DNA from: an uncultured Eudoraea sp.
GTDB lineage: Bacteria; Bacteroidota; Bacteroidia; Flavobacteriales; Flavobacteriaceae
NCBI RefSeq assembly: GCF_947258525.1
Contig: NZ_CAMYIP010000217.1
Coordinates: forward strand, 1-32,462
DNA: 32,462 nt
Direction of reading: 5' to 3'
The translations under genes and the position numbers were made by a program. Each line of letters starts with the position of its first letter. Positions within the stretch are counted from its first letter, which is position 1. Below are positions 1-7,819 of this stretch, one piece after another. Below the pieces are notes generated by a model, which was not told the origin of the DNA, searched no databases, and was given only the letters and a program-made list of their open reading frames with translations.

Positions 1-268
1 CGTATTGCCTGTGATATTGATACACTTCCCCTAGATTTGACAGTGCCAGGGCGAGTTCTTTCTTATCCGGGTTTTTACCAAGACTACCAATTGCCTGTGC
101 AATGAAATCAATGCTTTTCGCGATATCCCCTTTCTTGTAGAATTTCGCGGAATCTAGGTAAACCTGATAGGAATTCTCATCAGTATCCTCAGCCCTCTTT
201 TGTGACTGAGAAAAGCCCACAAAAAGGACAAGATTGAAAACCAGAAACAGGATTCTATTCTTTTGCAT
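1..268 (-). CDS. secreted TPR-repeat protein, N-terminal part (cut by window edge)
   Basis: The reverse strand opens with an ATG at 266-268 and stays open to base 1, so only the first 89 or so residues are visible. They begin with a typical signal peptide (MQKNRILFLVFNLVLFVGFSQ), which suggests export. From about residue 34 the chain looks like tetratricopeptide helices: YQVYLDSAKFYKKGDIAKSID, then LALALSNLGEVYQYHRQY, the second fitting the TPR pattern well. In Bacteroidota, exported TPR proteins with this start are often the sensor part of histidine kinases or of LuxR/AraC-like regulators, but the deciding C-terminal domain lies outside the window. The family is therefore unassigned. It is transcribed divergently from the VWA gene at 482. 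Confidence 0.75.
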   Translation of the reverse strand, partial: MQKNRILFLVFNLVLFVGFSQSQKRAEDTDENSYQVYLDSAKFYKKGDIAKSIDFIAQAIGSLGKNPDKKELALALSNLGEVYQYHRQY

Positions 269-304
269 GATTTGCATTTATAAGGATAAACTTACTTGAT
301 TTAT

Positions 305-324
305 ACGGTATTAAAAAATACCGT
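305..324. repeat. perfect inverted repeat in the divergent intergenic region
   Basis: ACGGTATT, a 4-base A spacer and AATACCGT form a perfect 8-bp inverted repeat. It lies 37 bp upstream of the TPR gene start and about 157 bp upstream of the VWA gene. There is no T-run on the plus side, so it looks more like a dimeric regulator site than a terminator. I see no other defined element in the remainder of the 269-481 gap. Confidence 0.4.
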
Positions 325-481
325 TATTGCAAATCCCGCTCTGTTTATACCTTAATAACAGGCTATGCGCAATCATTATACCATTTCACTCACTAAGAGG
401 TTCATTTCCCTCATTCCTTATTTTTTGTGAAAAAGATCAGACCTACATTTAACCCATATTTCTAATTAAAAAAAATACATT

Positions 482-1677
482 ATGAAAAATTTAAAGGACA
501 TTATCGGCATTATATTTATAAGTCTGACTCTTGGAACGGCTTTGGGGTATGCCTCCATAAGCAAGGAGAAAACAAATAACTCTGAGGCGGAAAAATTTTT
601 GATTGACAAAAAAGATAAAGACAACAACATTGTTAAAATCGCACTGCTTCTAGATACAAGTAATAGTATGGATGGATTAATTAATCAGGCTAAAGCACAA
701 CTATGGGATATTGTAAATCAATTCTCTTATGCAAAATGTGGAAATGGACACAGACCTGGTTTGCAAATTGCGCTTTACCAATATGGAAATGACGGACTAT
801 CTTCAAAAGAAGGTTATATTCAACAGGTTATTGGATTTAGCAGCGATCTGGATGAGATTTCCGAAAAACTTTTTTCACTCAGCACAAATGGCGGGGAAGA
901 ATATTGCGGGGAAGTTATTCAGACTTCATTACGTCAGTTAGACTGGGGAAAGAATCCTGATAACTTAAAAATGATCCTGATAACTTAAAAATGATCTTTA
1001 TCGCGGGAAACGAACCTTTTACTCAGGGAAAACTAAATTACAGAGACGCTGTTACTAATGCCAGAGAAAAAGATATCATTGTAAATACCATATTTTGTGG
1101 CAACTATCAGCAGGGGATTAATACAGATTGGAAAAAGGGCGCTACTCTGACCGGCGGAGAGTATATGGCCATAGATCACAATAAGCAAATTGTTCATATA
1201 AATACTCCATATGACGATGTTATTATTAAATTAAATTCAAAATTGAACAGCACTTATATATCGTATGGTGCCATGGGAAGCGCAAAACTGCAATTGCAAT
1301 CAAGACAGGATGATAATGCCATGGAAATGGAAGAGGCCGTGGCTGTAAAACGGGCAGTTAGTAAAAGTTCAGGGATGTATAATAATTCAACCTGGGATCT
1401 GATAGATGCCTCTGAAGATGAGGAATTTGATGTGGCGTCAATTAACAAAGAAGAACTACCCAAAGCCCTTAGAGATAAGTCGAAAGCAGAACTAAATGCG
1501 TTTATAGGTGAGAAAAAGGCGGAGAGAAAAAAGATTCAAAAGGAAATAAAGGAACTAAATGCCAAACGCGAGAATTATATTAGTAAACATGCCCAACAAG
1601 AAAAAGGAGAACTTGAAAATGCTATGTTAAATGCTATAAAAAGACAGGCTGAGGCAAAAAATTATAAATGGGAATAA
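482..1677 (+). pseudogene. secreted von Willebrand factor A (VWA) domain protein, frame broken by a 20-bp tandem duplication
   Basis: Two adjacent reading frames, 482-988 and 991-1677, are the two halves of one protein. The first half has an N-terminal hydrophobic signal or anchor (about residues 7-24) and a VWA fold whose metal-binding DxSxS motif reads DTSNS (residues 58-62). The first frame runs into a stop just after NLKM. The second resumes with MIFIAGNEPFTQG, which is the sequence the family has directly after NLKM. A 20-bp unit at 954-973 is repeated at 974-993. Deleting one copy gives 1176 nt, an intact 391-residue protein. The C-terminal 65 or so residues are a charged, predicted coiled coil. 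VWA domains bind protein partners through a metal ion. The specific role is unknown. It is either a real recent inactivation or an assembly error. Confidence 0.8.
954..996. repeat. 20-bp direct tandem duplication inside the VWA gene
   Basis: Bases 954-973 and 974-993 are identical, and 994-996 continue the next copy for three bases. Because 20 is not a multiple of three, the second copy shifts the frame and creates the stop at 986-988. The single-copy form reads through cleanly. Confidence 0.95.
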
Positions 1678-1702
1678 TAAACTTAAATTGCAGTTCTATT
1701 AG

Positions 1703-1740
1703 AAGTGGGTTTAACAATAAAACTTGTGAAGCCCATTTTT
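1703..1740 (+). terminator. probable intrinsic terminator of the VWA gene
   Basis: Bases 1703-1712 pair with 1729-1738 (10 bp including two G-U pairs, 16-nt loop), followed by a short T-run. It sits between the convergent VWA (+) and PorP-like (-) genes and ends directly at the stop codon of the latter. Confidence 0.5.
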
Positions 1741-2734
1741 AGTTTGCGCTTGGACAGAAACAGTCGTATCTGTTTTCCCGCGTGGGTCCAAAATCATAAC
1801 CCAGGGTAATCTGGTGGAATCCGCCATTGTCTAATCTAATATCTCCGGATTGGTAAGAATAGTTGTAGGAGAACATAAATCTGTTATAATTGATGCCTAC
1901 GATTGGTGTAAACAGTTGAAGCCTTTGTTCACCAAAAGTACCATCAACCTGGAACTGGGCACCATCAAAACTCCTTCTGTAAGAGAGACCTGCCCAAAGG
2001 GTACCCCAGCTCATTTCTCTATAAACTTTGGCATTAAGGTCTACTGTTTTCTCTTCTGTAAAATCTGTTAATTGAAAAAGAATAGAAGGTTCAACCTTCC
2101 ACAATCCTTTTCCAAATATGTAGCCAGCATTTATTAAATACCTCCTTAAATTATCAAATTCAATAGCTGTATAAAGGTCCCGTCCGGTACCCAAAATGTT
2201 TAAAGCTGCGAAATTTACATAGAATTCCATGTAATTGTAGGACATCCCTAAGTCTAAATTAAAATAGCCAACACTATTTTTCCCTCCTGTAATAATTGGA
2301 TCCGGGATAACCGACCGGAATTCTGTTTCATCAAGACTACTCTGAATAAAACCTGCACTCAATCCAAATGACAACTGATTTAATATTCTAATTTCGGGCC
2401 CTAACTGCAAATGATGTGCGTATGTTAGCTTAGCACCTGTTTGAGAGTGATAACCATTGGCATCGTTAAATATGATAACACCTACCCCACTTGAACTTTC
2501 AGGAATCCTGTAGTTTGCGCTAAGTGTCTGTAAACTTGGAGCCTCATCTACACTAAACCATTGCTTTCTGGCTGTAAGTCTTATTTTACCGCCTTCGCTA
2601 ATACCCGCCATTGAGGGGAATACCAGATAATAATTGTCTGCTAAATAATCAAAATAAACAGGAATCCCCTCCTGTGCTGTTAAAGAGCTAGAAAAAGCTA
2701 CATATGTAAACAAAATCAACAGGAGTTTTCTCAT
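1739..2734 (-). CDS. PorP/SprF family type IX secretion system-associated outer membrane protein
   Basis: This 331-residue protein starts with a signal peptide (MRKLLLILFTYVAFSSSLTAQ). The mature start, with a conserved stretch around YLVFPSMAGISEGGKIRLTARKQW (cut short here: residues 36-57), is typical of the PorP/SprF family. The rest alternates short amphipathic strands and loops and ends GYDFGPTRENRYDCFCPSAN, consistent with an outer-membrane beta-barrel. PorP is a core or accessory T9SS component, and SprF paralogs help secrete particular partners such as the adhesin SprB. Such paralogs usually lie next to a large secreted adhesin gene, and none is visible here, so this is an orphan copy whose client is unknown. 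A strong promoter match lies at 2768-2797 and the start ATG at 2732-2734 is the only sensible one. Confidence 0.85.
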   Translation of the reverse strand: MRKLLLILFTYVAFSSSLTAQEGIPVYFDYLADNYYLVFPSMAGISEGGKIRLTARKQWFSVDEAPSLQTLSANYRIPESSSGVGVIIFNDANGYHSQTGAKLTYAHHLQLGPEIRILNQLSFGLSAGFIQSSLDETEFRSVIPDPIITGGKNSVGYFNLDLGMSYNYMEFYVNFAALNILGTGRDLYTAIEFDNLRRYLINAGYIFGKGLWKVEPSILFQLTDFTEEKTVDLNAKVYREMSWGTLWAGLSYRRSFDGAQFQVDGTFGEQRLQLFTPIVGINYNRFMFSYNYSYQSGDIRLDNGGFHQITLGYDFGPTRENRYDCFCPSAN

Positions 2735-2767
2735 CTAAGAATAGGGCGTGTTTAATGCAGTTTCGTT

Positions 2768-2797
2768 CAAATATAAAGTATAACGGATGAAATACAA
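2768..2797 (-). promoter_or_regulatory. Bacteroidota primary-sigma promoter for the PorP-like gene
   Basis: On the minus strand, TTG (2795-2797), a 19-nt spacer and TATATTTG (2768-2775) match the known Bacteroidota -33/-7 consensus TTG-N19-TAnnTTTG exactly. Transcription would start about 25-30 bp before the PorP-like ATG. Confidence 0.7.
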
Positions 2798-2832
2798 CAT
2801 TATTATATATGCGCAGGAAGGGAAAATGGTTG

Positions 2833-2840
2833 TATTTTTG
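2833..2840 (+). promoter_or_regulatory. -7 element for the Nfu-type gene
   Basis: TATTTTTG fits TAnnTTTG and lies 15 bp before the ATG at 2856. I see no clear -33 TTG at the right distance. If it is used, the upstream in-frame ATGs at 2787 and 2826 cannot be the start. Confidence 0.4.
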
Positions 2841-2855
2841 CAGAAAACAAAACTG

Positions 2856-3758
2856 ATGAAAGAATACGTAATTACCGTGGTAGAAACAAACAACCCTGCT
2901 ATTTTAAAATTTGAGACTAACCATTTTCTTACGAATGGTAGTAATTTTGAATTCAAGAATATTGATGAGGCAAAAAATTCTCCACTGGCACAACAATTAT
3001 TTTACCTTCCATTTGTAAAAACCGTATATATCTCAGGTAATTTTATCGCCCTGGAGCGCTTTGATATAGTAGATTGGCCATCGGTTAAGGATGAGGTAGC
3101 GCAACAATTGGTTGAATATTTAAACGCCGGGGAACCAATTGTTAATGAAGAAGATGATACGAAGAAAGTGGCTATAACTATATATGCCGAAATTACGCCG
3201 AATCCGGCTGTAATGAAATTTGTCGCGAACAAGAAAATTGTTCCTGCTGTTTATGAATTTAAAAATCTTGATGAGGCAAAGGATTCTGATCTAGCCAAAG
3301 AGTTATTTCACCTGCCCTATGTTAAAGAGGTTTTTATGGATGAAAACTATGTTTCCGTTACAAAATATGAGGTCGCCAGCTGGGATGAGATTACCATGGA
3401 ACTTCGCGAAATGATTCGAAATTTTATCGCTGATGGAAATGAAGTAGTCTCCAGCAAAGCAGCTGCGGTTAAATCTCCAGGATCTTCTAATGCACAATTA
3501 GAGAATGAAACATTGGATAATACTTCTCAGGAAATTATTAATATTCTGGAAGAATACGTAAAACCTGCGGTTGCCAGTGATGGCGGAAATATACTTTTCC
3601 AGTCCTATGAAGAAGATAGCAAAACTGTAAATGTTATTCTCCAGGGTGCCTGTAGTGGATGCCCCTCTTCTACCTACACCCTTAAAAATGGAATTGAAAC
3701 CATGTTGAAAAATATGCTGGGAGATAAGGTATCTGAAGTGGTTGCCTTAAATGGATAA
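2856..3758 (+). CDS. Nfu-type iron-sulfur cluster scaffold/carrier with two tandem N-terminal Nfu domains
   Basis: I start this 300-residue protein at MKEYVITVVE rather than at the longer in-frame ATG at 2787, because a -7 promoter element lies inside that extension. Residues 1-95 and 105-200 are two homologous Nfu N-terminal (scaffold-type) domains: TNNPAILKFE/ITPNPAVMKFV, then FKNIDEAKNSPLAQQLF/FKNLDEAKDSDLAKELF. Residues 225-298 form the C-terminal NifU-like domain with the cluster-binding CxxC at 266-269 (GACSGCPSS). Nfu proteins receive a 4Fe-4S cluster and pass it to apo-enzymes in the cytoplasm. Standard Nfu has one N-terminal domain, so the duplication lengthens this one by about 100 residues. 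The dodecin gene follows in the same direction after 68 bp. Confidence 0.88.
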   Translation: MKEYVITVVETNNPAILKFETNHFLTNGSNFEFKNIDEAKNSPLAQQLFYLPFVKTVYISGNFIALERFDIVDWPSVKDEVAQQLVEYLNAGEPIVNEEDDTKKVAITIYAEITPNPAVMKFVANKKIVPAVYEFKNLDEAKDSDLAKELFHLPYVKEVFMDENYVSVTKYEVASWDEITMELREMIRNFIADGNEVVSSKAAAVKSPGSSNAQLENETLDNTSQEIINILEEYVKPAVASDGGNILFQSYEEDSKTVNVILQGACSGCPSSTYTLKNGIETMLKNMLGDKVSEVVALNG

Positions 3759-3773
3759 TTAAACCCGAATCTA

Positions 3774-3804
3774 TTGTTCCCTGGCTATTAATTTGCTATC
3801 TTAT
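3774..3804 (+). promoter_or_regulatory. possible dodecin promoter
   Basis: TTG at 3774-3776, a 20-nt spacer and TATCTTAT at 3797-3804 (6 of 8 bases of the -7 consensus) lie 22 bp before the dodecin ATG. The match is moderate. Confidence 0.35.
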
Positions 3805-3826
3805 CGTAAAACAAAAAACAAGTATT

Positions 3827-4027
3827 ATGTCAGTTTTAAAAGTTATTGAAGTATTGGCAAATTCCAATGAAAGTTGGGAAGACGCTGCTAAAAATGCTGT
3901 TACTCATGCATCCAAATCCGTCAATAATATACGTTCAGTATATTTAAATGAACAAAGTGCAACAGTGAAAGGTGGTAAAATAGACGACTATCGAGTAAAT
4001 GTTAAAATTACTTTTGAAGTCAAGTAA
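3827..4027 (+). CDS. dodecin family flavin-binding protein
   Basis: The 66-residue chain has the length and layout of dodecin: a first strand (SVLKVIEVLANS), one amphipathic helix (SWEDAAKNAVTHASKSV), then two strands ending YRVNVKITFEVK. Dodecins form hollow dodecamers that store or buffer flavins in the cytoplasm. The tryptophan that usually stacks on the flavin in the second strand appears to be replaced by Tyr39 in NNIRSVYLNEQ, which may alter ligand binding. This substitution is inferred from memory of the family, not from an alignment. A clean terminator follows at 4044-4069, so this gene is probably transcribed on its own. Confidence 0.88.
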   Translation: MSVLKVIEVLANSNESWEDAAKNAVTHASKSVNNIRSVYLNEQSATVKGGKIDDYRVNVKITFEVK

Positions 4028-4043
4028 TTATTCAGAAAAATTG

Positions 4044-4069
4044 AAAAGCGCCTTTGAGGCGCTTTTTTT
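4044..4069 (+). terminator. intrinsic terminator of the dodecin gene
   Basis: AAAAGCGCC (4044-4052), loop TTTGA and GGCGCTTTT (4058-4066) form a perfect 9-bp stem running into seven T residues. It lies 16 bp after the dodecin stop. Confidence 0.88.
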
Positions 4070-4087
4070 ATGCTCTGTAATTAGTGG

Positions 4088-4095
4088 TAACTTTG
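4088..4095 (+). promoter_or_regulatory. -7 element immediately before the DUF255 gene
   Basis: TAACTTTG is an exact TAnnTTTG match ending only three bases before the ATG at 4099. No -33 TTG is seen at the expected distance, where the dodecin terminator T-run lies. If it is active, the transcript would start at or next to the start codon, giving a leaderless message. Confidence 0.4.
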
Positions 4096-4098
4096 TAT

Positions 4099-6204
4099 AT
4101 GTTCAGGTTCAAATACACATTATTAGTAGTATTAGTTACCTTAAACGGTTGCTCTCAAAAAAAAGATACCATGTCACATAAACATACGAATTCCCTAATA
4201 AATGAAAGCAGCCCTTATTTGTTACAACATGCTCATAACCCTGTAAACTGGGAACCCTGGAGCACTGCTGCGCTGGAAAAAGCCAAAAATGAAAACAAAT
4301 TAGTGCTAATAAGCATTGGTTACGCTGCTTGTCACTGGTGCCACGTTATGGAAAAAGAATGTTTTGAGGATGAGGAAGTGGCAAAACTGATGAACGAAAA
4401 TTTTGTCAATATAAAAATTGACAGGGAAGAACGTCCTGATATTGATCATTTATATATGGATGCCGTTCAAATGATGACGGGAAGAGGTGGATGGCCATTG
4501 AACGTTGTTACTTTGCCAGACGGGCGTCCGTTTTGGGGGGCCACTTATGTAAATAAAGAGAATTGGATGAAAGTCCTGAATGAACTCACCAGACTTTACA
4601 AGGATCAGCCTGAAAAGATCATTGGGTATGCCAAGGACCTGGCTGAAGGTATTAAGGCAATTAATCTTGTTGAGATTGCTCCTAATTCTCAGATTTTAAC
4701 AGAAGATCAATTAGATAATTCAGTTAAGAAATGGACTCGCTATTTTGATCATAATTATGGAGGCTATAATAGAGCTCCCAAATTTATGATGCCAGGTAAT
4801 CTTGATTTTTTACTGCATTATGCCACATCCAGAAAAAATGATGACCTCATGGAGTATATCAATTTAACCCTCACGAAAATGGCTTATGGAGGAATTTTTG
4901 ATCATTTAGCCGGTGGTTTTTCAAGATATTCTGTAGACGGTAAATGGCATGTCCCACATTTTGAAAAAATGTTATATGATAATGGTCAATTAATTAGCTT
5001 ATATTCCAAGGCATATGCCTTAACCCAAAATCCATTATACAAGAAAGTAGTGGAAGAAACAATTGCATTTATTAGCTCGGAGCTCATGGATAGTACAAAT
5101 GCGTTTTACGCTTCTTTAGATGCAGATAGCCTTAATGAAACAGGGGAATTAGAGGAAGGTGCATTTTACGTTTGGCAAAAAGAGGAATTGCAAACTTTGC
5201 TTGCTGATAAATTTGAGCTTTTCAAAGATTACTATAATATAAACGACTTTGGCCTTTGGGAGCACGGTAACTATGTATTAATAAGGAATAAACCTGAAGA
5301 GGCCATAGCCAAAAAACACAAGATCTCTGTTTCTGAAATGAATGAAATCATTTCAGATTGTAAAGATATCTTATACAATGCCCGTAAAAATAGAAACCGC
5401 CCAAGATTGGATGACAAAATCCTTTGTTCATGGAATGGTTTAATGCTAAAGGGGTTGACAGACGCCTACAGGTTCATCAAAAATGATGACTATCTGGATA
5501 TGGCTTTAAAAAATGCCAATTTTATTGAGGCCACCTTTTTTAAGAAAGATGGCAGCCTATACCACAATCATAAAGACGGTAAGAGCACAATCAATGGGTA
5601 TCTGGAAGATTATGCAACTGTAATAGATGCATTCATTGGACTTTATGAAATTACCTTTGATGAAAATTGGCTTAACACCGCAAAAAAACTAACGGATTAT
5701 TGTATCACTAATTTTTCTGATAAAAAAAGTGGTTTGTTCTTCTTCACCCCAAAACAAGATTCTTTTGTCATTAGAAGAACCATAGAAAAGGCAGATAATG
5801 TAATCCCATCGTCAAACTCCATTATGGCTAAAAACCTATTTAAATTATCAAGGTTTTTCCCGGATGAGGCTTACGAAAACATAGTAAGAGAAATGGTTAT
5901 GAATCTGCAACAAAGTTTTGAGAAGGATACTGCCAGTTATGCTAATTGGCTTCATCTGGTTTTGTATTTTCAAGAACCTTATTATGAAATAAGCGTAGTT
6001 GGTGAAGACTACTTAAAAACAGCTAGTAGGATGCAACAAAGCTATTTACCCAATGTTATTTTTGCAGGTGCTAAAGAAGAAAGTGGTCTATCATTAATTC
6101 AAAATAGGTTTGTGGCCAATAGCACACTTATTTACCTTTGTGAGCATGGCTCCTGCAAGTTACCAACTACAGATATTGAGTATGTTTTAAATCAACTTAA
6201 ATAA
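4099..6204 (+). CDS. DUF255 / SSP411-like thioredoxin-domain protein with lipoprotein signal
   Basis: From the ATG at 4099 the protein has 701 residues; a GTG at 4084 would add five. The N-terminus is a lipoprotein signal: a hydrophobic run, then a lipobox LNGC with Cys18. Residues 30-190 are the DUF255 thioredoxin-like domain: [17 protein letters not shown], the CHWC motif at 78-81 within [10 protein letters not shown], then [16 protein letters not shown] and GGWPLNVV. The remaining 500 or so residues resemble the (alpha/alpha)6 barrel of N-acylglucosamine 2-epimerase and cellobiose-epimerase relatives, with [12 protein letters not shown] and [17 protein letters not shown] typical of SSP411/YyaL. 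The biochemical function of the family is not firmly known; a redox role is inferred from CHWC. The lipobox suggests a membrane-anchored location outside the cytoplasm, unlike the usual cytosolic family members. Confidence 0.88.
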   Translation: MFRFKYTLLVVLVTLNGCSQKKDTMSHKHTNSLINESSPYLLQHAHNPVNWEPWSTAALEKAKNENKLVLISIGYAACHWCHVMEKECFEDEEVAKLMNENFVNIKIDREERPDIDHLYMDAVQMMTGRGGWPLNVVTLPDGRPFWGATYVNKENWMKVLNELTRLYKDQPEKIIGYAKDLAEGIKAINLVEIAPNSQILTEDQLDNSVKKWTRYFDHNYGGYNRAPKFMMPGNLDFLLHYATSRKNDDLMEYINLTLTKMAYGGIFDHLAGGFSRYSVDGKWHVPHFEKMLYDNGQLISLYSKAYALTQNPLYKKVVEETIAFISSELMDSTNAFYASLDADSLNETGELEEGAFYVWQKEELQTLLADKFELFKDYYNINDFGLWEHGNYVLIRNKPEEAIAKKHKISVSEMNEIISDCKDILYNARKNRNRPRLDDKILCSWNGLMLKGLTDAYRFIKNDDYLDMALKNANFIEATFFKKDGSLYHNHKDGKSTINGYLEDYATVIDAFIGLYEITFDENWLNTAKKLTDYCITNFSDKKSGLFFFTPKQDSFVIRRTIEKADNVIPSSNSIMAKNLFKLSRFFPDEAYENIVREMVMNLQQSFEKDTASYANWLHLVLYFQEPYYEISVVGEDYLKTASRMQQSYLPNVIFAGAKEESGLSLIQNRFVANSTLIYLCEHGSCKLPTTDIEYVLNQLK

Positions 6205-6267
6205 GTTTTACTAATTCTATATCTTTTGATTGAATTTCTTAATAATATTGTATAAAAAATAGAACAA

Positions 6268-7086
6268 ATGGAAAATTTATCCAACTACGATCAATACCTG
6301 ACTATGGCTATTAATTGGTTTTGGGATTTTGCCCCAACTTTTGCCTTTACGCTAATTATTTTAGTAGCGGGTTTATGGTTTATAAGACTAATTAACCGGT
6401 TTGTACGTAAGTTTTTTGAAAAAGCGGATTATGACCCTGCTCTTGAATCCTTTCTAATGCAGATAATAAGTGTTGGTTTAAAAGTAATACTCTTTGTGGC
6501 TGTAGTAACGCAGTTAGGGGTTAAATCTTCATCACTACTCGCTGTTTTGGGATCTGCCGGACTAGCTATTGGCCTGGCCCTGCAGGGCTCTTTGGCAAAC
6601 TTTGCCGGCGGCATATTAATACTATTTTTCAAACCATTTAGGGTAGGAGATTGGATTTCGGCACAAGGTGTGGATGGCACGGTAAAGGAAATTACCATTT
6701 TTACAACAAAACTGAATACCTTTGGAAATCAGCTGGCAATTATTCCTAATGCCCAACTTTCCAATAACAATATTATAAATTTCAATGCTGAAGAAACAAG
6801 GAGAGATAAAATTGATGTAGGAATCAGTTATGGCTCTAATATTAAAAAAGCTAAGGATATCTTGCTAGAAATATGTCAGGAAAAAACAACTATTCTAAAA
6901 GATCCCGAACCACAGGTATTTGTTGGAGAATTAGCAGATAGTTCTGTAAATCTCACCTTGCGTTTTTGGGCTAAAAATGAAGACTTCTGGGAGGCTCATT
7001 TTTTTGTAATGGAAGAGCTTAAGAGCCGTTTTGATAAAGCGAATATTGAAATTCCATTTCCACAAAGAGTGGTGCATAAGGCTTAA
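6268..7086 (+). CDS. small-conductance mechanosensitive channel, MscS family
   Basis: The 272 residues match the compact MscS form. There are three membrane segments at about 20-40, 63-83 and 88-121. The pore helix TM3 carries the glycine/alanine pattern GSAGLAIGLALQGSLANFAGG, here at residues 95-115, followed by FKPFRVGDWI, the hallmark of the start of the cytoplasmic beta domain. The cytoplasmic vestibule ends PFPQRVVH, as in E. coli MscS. The channel opens under membrane tension and releases solutes during hypo-osmotic shock. It follows the DUF255 gene by 63 bp in the same direction, without an obvious terminator between them. Confidence 0.92.
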   Translation: MENLSNYDQYLTMAINWFWDFAPTFAFTLIILVAGLWFIRLINRFVRKFFEKADYDPALESFLMQIISVGLKVILFVAVVTQLGVKSSSLLAVLGSAGLAIGLALQGSLANFAGGILILFFKPFRVGDWISAQGVDGTVKEITIFTTKLNTFGNQLAIIPNAQLSNNNIINFNAEETRRDKIDVGISYGSNIKKAKDILLEICQEKTTILKDPEPQVFVGELADSSVNLTLRFWAKNEDFWEAHFFVMEELKSRFDKANIEIPFPQRVVHKA

Positions 7087-7107
7087 TACAATTACATAAA
7101 ATGACAG

Positions 7108-7123
7108 TAATTTTGTATCTTTA
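7108..7123 (+). promoter_or_regulatory. -7 element(s) for the small secreted protein gene
   Basis: TAATTTTG (7108-7115) is an exact TAnnTTTG match, directly followed by TATCTTTA (7 of 8). No convincing -33 TTG is seen. The element lies 31 bp before the ATG at 7147. Confidence 0.35.
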
Positions 7124-7146
7124 ATTGAACACAATATCATGTAGAT

Positions 7147-7803
7147 ATGAAAATCTTACAACTTCTGTTTTTTGGCATTTGCAGTATTGGATTTTCACAA
7201 TATAATGGGAATGCACTAATTTTGAGTCATGGCCAATTGGAATTAACTTTTTATGAAGCACCAACGGTCGGTTCTCAATACATCAATGAAATTTATCAAG
7301 AAGCCACTGCGATTATAGACAGTTCAAAAGTAGAAAAACGGTTAATGCGCTACAATGCATATACTGATGAGATGGAGTTTTTGAGTAAAGAACAGAAACC
7401 ACTTAGACTGCTTAAACGTGAAAATATTGAAGTTATCTTGAATGGAAAGAAGTATCAGGTATTATACTATTACTATAAAAATAAAATAGCTAAAGGTTAT
7501 TTTATTCCACTTAATGAAGGCGAAGTTGTACTGTATCTCCAACCTAAGAAGCGCTTAACAAGGGCAGAAGCACCGGGAAACGGCTATGATGATCTTACTC
7601 CTGCAAAGTACGAGAACAAATTTGAATACTACTTAAAGAAAGGAGACAAACCAATTACAAAGATTGAGATTGGCCGAAAAGATATCCTAAACCAACTAGG
7701 AGATCGCAAAGAGGCTATTAAAAGTTTTATAAAAGAAAATAAAATTAAGCCCAGGAAGGTAGAGGATGTGATAGAAGTATTGAACTATTATAATGGAGTG
7801 TAA
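7147..7803 (+). CDS. exported protein of unknown function
   Basis: I do not recognise a named family. The 218-residue chain begins with a short signal peptide (MKILQLLFFGICSIGFSQ). The mature part is rich in lysine, tyrosine and glutamate, with predicted strands up to about residue 130 (for example VILNGKKYQVLYYYYKN and GEVVLYLQPKKR). A C-terminal helical segment follows (RKDILNQLGDRKEAIKSFIKENKIK, residues 178-202), ending in a helix-rich YNGV tail. The layout recalls many small periplasmic proteins of Flavobacteriaceae whose C-terminal part reads as a short helical tail after a beta domain. It has its own -7 element. It converges on tsaB with only 16 bp between the two stops and no terminator hairpin between them. 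Confidence 0.7.
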   Translation: MKILQLLFFGICSIGFSQYNGNALILSHGQLELTFYEAPTVGSQYINEIYQEATAIIDSSKVEKRLMRYNAYTDEMEFLSKEQKPLRLLKRENIEVILNGKKYQVLYYYYKNKIAKGYFIPLNEGEVVLYLQPKKRLTRAEAPGNGYDDLTPAKYENKFEYYLKKGDKPITKIEIGRKDILNQLGDRKEAIKSFIKENKIKPRKVEDVIEVLNYYNGV

Positions 7804-7819
7804 ATAATTTATTTTTCTG

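Noticed and set aside
991-1677. Independent gene starting with MIFIAGNEPF
   Set aside because: It begins in the middle of a VWA domain and completes the preceding frame once the 20-bp repeat is reduced to one copy.
2787-2855. Longer N-terminus for the Nfu-type protein starting at 2787
   Set aside because: The added residues do not resemble the Nfu family, and a -7 promoter element at 2833-2840 lies inside them; the ATG at 2856 starts directly with the conserved domain.
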